Source: Opitutales bacterium (GTDB lineage: Bacteria; Verrucomicrobiota; Verrucomicrobiae; Opitutales; CAG-312). From it: a DNA stretch of 10,419 nucleotides. The stretch covers positions 1 to 10,419 of the forward strand of contig JAGAOA010000008.1 of assembly GCA_017623955.1 (NCBI GenBank), written 5' to 3'. Numbering within the stretch: position 1 is the first letter of the stretch; every line of letters begins with the position of its first letter. Below, one piece after another: positions 6,555 to 10,419 of this stretch. A model generated the notes under the pieces. That model saw only the letters and a list, made by a program, of their open reading frames with translations, was not told where the DNA came from and did not search any database. The position numbers were made by a program, and so were the translations under genes.

Positions 6555-7016
6555 ATGAGTCAGATAAAAAAAATAACTAAAGAAGAAATTTTGGCAATAA
6601 TGCCACAACAACCTCCTTTTTTGTTTATAGATGAAGCGGAAATATCAGAAGATAATATCTACGCAAAGTATAAAATCAAAGAGGATGAAGTATTCTTCAA
6701 AGGACACTTTAAAAACAATCCAGTATTTCCAGGAACACTAATGTTGGAAACGCTAGGTCAACTAGGAGTATTGTATCTGTTAACTAGCGATAATCCAGAA
6801 TTAGTTGGCAAAGTCGATGCTTCAAAAATATTTTTCATCTCCGCCGACGGATGTCGTTGCCAACGTATATGTCGTCCAAACGAAGAATTTGAATTTTACG
6901 TAAAGGTAAAAAAGTTGCGTCATCCGGTAGCAAGATTTGCAGGGAAACTTCTAGTAAATGGACAAAAAGCGGCATCTGCCGAAGAAATGACTTTAACATT
7001 CGATTATATAAAATAA
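6555..7016 (+). CDS. FabZ-like 3-hydroxyacyl-[acyl-carrier-protein] dehydratase
   Basis: This is a hot-dog-fold dehydratase that removes water from 3-hydroxyacyl-ACP during fatty acid elongation in the cytoplasm. The 153 residues match FabZ length (FabA is nearer 170). The active-site pair is present: His51 in GHFKNNPVFPG and Glu65 in MLETLGQ, spaced 14 residues apart as in E. coli FabZ. PFLFID at 21-26 corresponds to the family's PFLLVD. The Pro56-Val-Phe-Pro-Gly segment and the following hydrophobic helix line the acyl tunnel. A weak GGAATGA precedes the ATG. It opens a second group of genes: the gap to the glycosylase is 57 A/T-rich bases, and the ketosynthase starts one base after its stop. 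FabA-type isomerase activity cannot be excluded, but the short length argues against it. Because the main fatty acid genes are usually elsewhere, it may be a second, dedicated copy; that is inference. Confidence 0.88.
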   Translation: MSQIKKITKEEILAIMPQQPPFLFIDEAEISEDNIYAKYKIKEDEVFFKGHFKNNPVFPGTLMLETLGQLGVLYLLTSDNPELVGKVDASKIFFISADGCRCQRICRPNEEFEFYVKVKKLRHPVARFAGKLLVNGQKAASAEEMTLTFDYIK

Positions 7017-7017
7017 A

Positions 7018-8277
7018 ATGAAAAATGCAGTAATAACAGGATTGGGATTTATCACAAGTATCGGCAACGATTATGAAAGCGTTAAAGATGCTCTAATAAA
7101 CCTAAAAAATGGAATCGTGCTGTATCCACCATTTGCCGCAGATAATATTCCAGTTAAATGTGTTGGAACAGTAAAAGATTTTGATACATCAAGTACCGAT
7201 CAAGAAGATTGGATTTACCCACAAAATTATCGTGTACGTCGCGATGTTATTAGAGGTTTTGCACCGCACTGTCTCTACGCCTACTGTGCAATGAAACAAG
7301 CCATTGAAGACGCAAACTTGACCGATGAAGATGTCTCAAATGTCGATACAGGTATGTTTACTGCATCAGCTGGTTCAACAACAATGCTCTACGAAGGAAT
7401 GAAAAAATTAGATGCAAGTCATGTAAGTAGAGCAAATCCATTTGGTATTGTAAGTTATATAGCAGGCACATTATCGTTCAACTTGGTATCAGCTTTCAAA
7501 ATCAAAGGAGCAAGTTGTGGTTTTGTTTCAGCATGTGCAAGTAGTTCTCATGAGTTGGGATATGCTTTTGATGAAATTGCTCTTGGCAGACACAAACGTA
7601 TGTTTGTTGTAGGAGGCGAAGATGGCGATTATAGAACACTGTTGCCATTTGCAGGAATGAGAGCCTTGAGCACAAGTGATGATCCAGAAACAGCATCTCG
7701 TCCATTCGATAAAAACCGCAATGGTTTTGTCGGTTGTGGCGGAGGAGTTGTAATGGTCGTTGAAGAAGAGGAAATGGCAAAGGCACGTGGTGCTAAAATT
7801 TATGCTCGTATTCGTGGATGGGGACAAGCTAGCGATGGTTATAATGTAGCAATTCCACATCCACAAGGTGATGGTGTTGTAAATGCAGTAACAAGAGCAT
7901 TGCAGTCTGCTAATATACAACCACAACAGGTAGAATATATCAATGCACACGCAACTTCAACACCAATAGGCGATAGAGCAGAACTAAAAGCCATAAAAAA
8001 AGTCTTCGGCGAAAATGCAAAAGCCGACATTAGTAGTACAAAAGCCATTACAGGACACGGATTGTCTCTAGCAGGAGTAATGGAAGCAGCCTTCTGTGCC
8101 TTAGCTATAAAAGAAGGCTTTACCCCTGCATCAGCTCATATAACGGAATTAGACGAAGAAACACAAGGGTTAAATATCCTAATGAAAACAAAAATGACTG
8201 CACCTCAAATTGCGGTCTCATTGAGTAGTGGTTTCGGTGGAGCAAATACAGTAATAGTATTTGAAAAAATAGATTAG
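7018..8277 (+). CDS. FabF-like beta-ketoacyl-[acyl-carrier-protein] synthase (KAS II type)
   Basis: This condensing enzyme extends acyl-ACP by two carbons with malonyl-ACP. The 419 residues form one thiolase-fold ketosynthase. The catalytic triad is intact: Cys173 in SACASSSHE, His311 in NAHATSTPIGD and His347 in AITGHGLSLAG, with Lys342 just before it. The N-terminal VITGLGFITSIGND and the C-terminal SSGFGGANTV, whose Phe406 sits at the gating position of the FabF/FabB family, are also present. Compared with textbook FabF, the region before the active site (WIYPQNYRVRRD, 65-76) is unfamiliar and the nucleophile motif is SACASSS in place of TACATG. It may therefore be a divergent member acting with the FabZ-like enzyme on a particular chain length, for example lipid A acyl chains. 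No acyl carrier protein, ketoreductase or malonyl transferase lies in the window. One base separates it from the dehydratase stop. Confidence 0.88.
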   Translation: MKNAVITGLGFITSIGNDYESVKDALINLKNGIVLYPPFAADNIPVKCVGTVKDFDTSSTDQEDWIYPQNYRVRRDVIRGFAPHCLYAYCAMKQAIEDANLTDEDVSNVDTGMFTASAGSTTMLYEGMKKLDASHVSRANPFGIVSYIAGTLSFNLVSAFKIKGASCGFVSACASSSHELGYAFDEIALGRHKRMFVVGGEDGDYRTLLPFAGMRALSTSDDPETASRPFDKNRNGFVGCGGGVVMVVEEEEMAKARGAKIYARIRGWGQASDGYNVAIPHPQGDGVVNAVTRALQSANIQPQQVEYINAHATSTPIGDRAELKAIKKVFGENAKADISSTKAITGHGLSLAGVMEAAFCALAIKEGFTPASAHITELDEETQGLNILMKTKMTAPQIAVSLSSGFGGANTVIVFEKID

Positions 8278-8294
8278 TATCTAAAACTGAATAT

Positions 8295-9569
8295 ATGATT
8301 TGGTTATATCGAATACTGTTTGTACCGGCGTTCGCAGTAATGTTTCCATATTATGCATTGCGTATGCTCAAACGCGGAGGCTATGCAAAAGACTTCTCGC
8401 ATAGATTAGGATTTATGCCTTCTCTACCCCAAAAGAAAGAGGGCGTTAAACGTATATGGTTACAAGCTGTAAGCGTGGGCGAAGTCGATGCCGTTATGCC
8501 AATGGTAAAAAAGCTTGAAGAAACAGGTAAATATCAAGTTCTTGTTACAACAACAACAAGTACAGCATACGCACTTCTGAAAAATAAATATAAAAACGAT
8601 TGCTTTGCATCGGCTATATTTCCTATCGATTTTTGGTTGTTCAGTCGCAAAACATGGAATACAATAAAGCCAGACATCGCCATTCTTACAGAGGGCGAAA
8701 TATGGCCAGAACATCTTCATCAAGCAAAATCTAGAAATATTCCAACCTTCTTGATTAACGCAAGAATTTCCGACAGAAGTTATTGTAGATATGCAAAAAT
8801 TTCAATGTTTGCTAGAAGAATGTTCAACAAATTTACAAAAATCTGCGTTTCCAATGAACCAGATTTAAAACGCTTTCAAAAGCTAGGTATAGATAAAGAA
8901 AAGCTTGTATTGACAGGTAACATAAAGTTCGATACCGCTACATCAAATGTAACTGAGCAAGATAAACAAAACTTAAAATTAGAAATGGGCTTTGATAAAG
9001 ACTCTTTTGTTCTTTTAGGTTCATCGACATGGCAAGGCGAAGAAAAAATGCTTGTTGAAACAATGCAATTATTGCGAGAAAAAGGAATCGACTGCCGTCT
9101 TTTGTTGGTACCACGTCATGCAGAACGACGCAATGAAATAAAGCCAGAAATAGCTAACTTCGCTCATTGTGTACGTACAGAACAAAAGCAAGCAAATGTT
9201 AATAATCTCATATACCTAGCCGACACAACTGGAGAATTGCGAATGTTTACCGCAGTTGCGGACTTAGCCTTTATAGGTAAAAGTTTGTTCAATCATAATG
9301 GAGGGCAATCTCCAATCGATGCTGCAGCTGCAGGTGTTCCAATGGTCTATGGTAATAATATGACAAACTTTAAACTTATATGCCAAAGTCTTGAAAGAGC
9401 TGGTGCCTCGCGTCGTGTTTTCTCTAGAGAAGAAGCAATAAAACAACTCATAGAGCTTGCTGAAAATAAAATCGATACAGATAGAATGAAAAAATGTGCA
9501 ATAGCATGGCATAAAGAAAATGAAGGTGCCACAGAAAAAACAATAGACTACATAAATTCATTTGCTTAA
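8295..9569 (+). CDS. waaA: 3-deoxy-D-manno-octulosonic acid (Kdo) transferase
   Basis: WaaA (KdtA) transfers Kdo from CMP-Kdo to the lipid A precursor at the cytoplasmic face of the inner membrane, the first step of the LPS core. The 424 residues have the expected plan: an N-terminal membrane anchor at about 3-20, the N-terminal GT-B domain with the catalytic motif SVGE (Glu63, matching E. coli Glu60), TEGEIWP (132-138) and INARIS (154-159). The C-terminal domain follows, with TGNIKFD, GSSTWQGEE, VPRHAERR (272-279), GELRMFTAVADLAFIG and GGQSPIDAAAAGVP (336-349). The last motif is GGHNPLEAAAHAIP in E. coli; here His is Gln and Glu is Asp. Seventeen bases separate it from the ketosynthase, so it is probably the last gene of that operon, ended by the hairpin at 9594-9633. 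Its presence shows the organism makes lipid A with Kdo. Mono- or bifunctionality cannot be read from the sequence. Confidence 0.95.
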   Translation: MIWLYRILFVPAFAVMFPYYALRMLKRGGYAKDFSHRLGFMPSLPQKKEGVKRIWLQAVSVGEVDAVMPMVKKLEETGKYQVLVTTTTSTAYALLKNKYKNDCFASAIFPIDFWLFSRKTWNTIKPDIAILTEGEIWPEHLHQAKSRNIPTFLINARISDRSYCRYAKISMFARRMFNKFTKICVSNEPDLKRFQKLGIDKEKLVLTGNIKFDTATSNVTEQDKQNLKLEMGFDKDSFVLLGSSTWQGEEKMLVETMQLLREKGIDCRLLLVPRHAERRNEIKPEIANFAHCVRTEQKQANVNNLIYLADTTGELRMFTAVADLAFIGKSLFNHNGGQSPIDAAAAGVPMVYGNNMTNFKLICQSLERAGASRRVFSREEAIKQLIELAENKIDTDRMKKCAIAWHKENEGATEKTIDYINSFA

Positions 9570-9593
9570 CAGATTTCACTTTCTAATAAGATA

Positions 9594-9633
9594 AAAAAAC
9601 AAGCAGTCCCTTTTGAAGAACTGCTTGTTTTTT
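9594..9633. terminator. Bidirectional rho-independent terminator between waaA and hppA
   Basis: AAAAAACAAGCAGT (9594-9607) and ACTGCTTGTTTTTT (9620-9633) are a perfect 14-bp inverted repeat around a 12-base loop. The G/C-containing core CAAGCAGT/ACTGCTTG is flanked by an A-run on the left and a T-run on the right, so the RNA from either strand forms a hairpin followed by a U-tract. It sits 24 bases after the waaA stop and 30 bases beyond the hppA stop, serving both convergent genes. Confidence 0.93.
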
Positions 9634-9663
9634 GTTACTATAAATCTGAACTATATTCTTATC

Positions 9664-10419
9664 TTATAGCAATGAGTACGATACTGTCACACCAGCCATT
9701 ACAATAGCTACCATACTCATTAGCTTAATGAGAATATTCAATGAAGGACCAGATGTATCTTTGAATGGGTCGCCAACTGTATCGCCGATAACAGCAGCTT
9801 TGTGAGCTTCAGAGCCCTTTCCGCCAAAGTTGTCTTGTTCAATAAACTTCTTAGCGTTATCCCAAGCCCCACCACTATTAGCCATAAAAATAGCTAAAAT
9901 AAAGCCTGTTGCCAATGCGCCACCCAGTAAGCCCATAACACCAGCTACACCAAATACTAAACCAGTAATTACTGGTGTAGCAACTGCCAATAACGATGGG
10001 AATAACATTTCCTTTTGTGCTGCTTTTGTTGAAATTTCAACACAGCGTGCATAATCTGGATCAGAAGTACCTTGCATTATACCGAGGTTTTCACGGAATT
10101 GTCGACGTACTTCATTTACCATCTGATTTGCAGCTCTACCAACCGCATTCATTGTCAAACCGCAGAATAAGAACGACATCATTGAACCTATAAACATACC
10201 CAATAATACCTTTGGGTTCATTAGGGTTACCCCATAAACACTCATAAAATCTAATAATGAAGCCCCTTGAATACCACCTTCAACTTTGCCTAATTTTTCA
10301 ACAACAGATGAAGCATATTCCGATAAATTTGGCTGATCAGCAATACGCATCAAACCAATACGCAACTCTTCAACATACGATGCTAACAAAGCTAACGCAG
10401 TCAATGCAGCAGAACCAAT
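9664..10419 (-). CDS. hppA: Membrane-bound, ion-pumping pyrophosphatase (C-terminal part, cut by window edge)
   Basis: This integral membrane enzyme hydrolyses pyrophosphate and pumps H+ and/or Na+ across the membrane. About 251 C-terminal residues are visible and the frame stays open to base 10419, so the gene continues beyond the window. Family blocks are clear: [12 protein letters not shown] at the edge, [19 protein letters not shown] (about 120-138 of the fragment), [13 protein letters not shown] (179-191) and the substrate-binding [17 protein letters not shown] (212-228), whose aspartates coordinate Mg-pyrophosphate. Several hydrophobic stretches (about 70-88, 141-155, 158-181, 228-248) fit its many helices. 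The residues that separate K+-dependent from K+-independent enzymes lie just upstream, outside the window, so the ion specificity is open; [11 protein letters not shown] fits the K+-dependent group as I recall it. It converges on waaA across the bidirectional terminator. Confidence 0.95.
   Translation of the reverse strand: MGSAALTALALLASYVEELRIGLMRIADQPNLSEYASSVVEKLGKVEGGIQGASLLDFMSVYGVTLMNPKVLLGMFIGSMMSFLFCGLTMNAVGRAANQMVNEVRRQFRENLGIMQGTSDPDYARCVEISTKAAQKEMLFPSLLAVATPVITGLVFGVAGVMGLLGGALATGFILAIFMANSGGAWDNAKKFIEQDNFGGKGSEAHKAAVIGDTVGDPFKDTSGPSLNILIKLMSMVAIVMAGVTVSYSLL

Noticed and set aside
7502..7950. Two minus-strand open frames opposite the ketosynthase
   Set aside because: They are antisense shadows of a strongly conserved gene, and their Cys/His-rich translations match nothing I recognise.
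1..10419. Mobile element, CRISPR array, tRNA or defence system
   Set aside because: No terminal repeats, transposase, integrase, repeat-spacer pattern, tRNA cloverleaf or toxin-antitoxin-like pair was visible on either strand; the genes are housekeeping or transport genes with matching composition.

Overview
The window is AT-rich bacterial chromosome with dense, ordinary-looking gene packing. It comes from a Gram-negative (diderm) organism: it carries a Kdo transferase for lipid A (waaA) and two lipoproteins. Trigger factor, ClpP and the KdtA variant motif read to me like Verrucomicrobiota (Opitutae-like, low GC). That placement comes from memory of family resemblance, not from a search. Shine-Dalgarno signals are mostly weak or absent, with one perfect AAGGAGGT before the ABC permease gene.

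Layout. (1) Positions 1-2259, minus strand: tig, clpP and clpX, the classic chaperone/protease cluster. clpX is cut by the left edge, and a 12-bp perfect inverted repeat lies between tig and clpP. (2) Positions 2260-2440: a divergent intergenic region with a plausible sigma70-type promoter for tig. (3) Positions 2441-6497, plus strand: a tightly overlapping operon. It encodes a SsuA/TauA-type substrate-binding lipoprotein, its ATPase and permease, an unrecognised lipoprotein, and an OGG1-type 8-oxoguanine DNA glycosylase. (4) Positions 6555-9569, plus strand: a FabZ-like dehydratase, a FabF-like ketosynthase and waaA. (5) Positions 9594-9633: a strong bidirectional terminator between convergent genes. 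(6) Positions 9664-10419, minus strand: the C-terminal part of a membrane-bound pyrophosphatase (hppA), cut by the right edge.

How the genes work together. tig-clpP-clpX covers folding of new chains and regulated proteolysis. The ABC genes form a complete importer, but no sulfonate-, taurine- or nitrate-metabolising enzyme lies beside it, so its substrate is open. The fabZ-fabF-waaA run couples acyl-chain elongation to lipid A/LPS core assembly. hppA couples pyrophosphate hydrolysis to ion pumping.

I found no mobile element, CRISPR array, RNA gene, riboswitch or defence system, and nothing that looks like a wholly new system. The best second-look items are three. The glycosylase has lost two of the three residues that read the base opposite the lesion. 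An unknown lipoprotein is translationally coupled to it. A hairpin separates tig from clpP.
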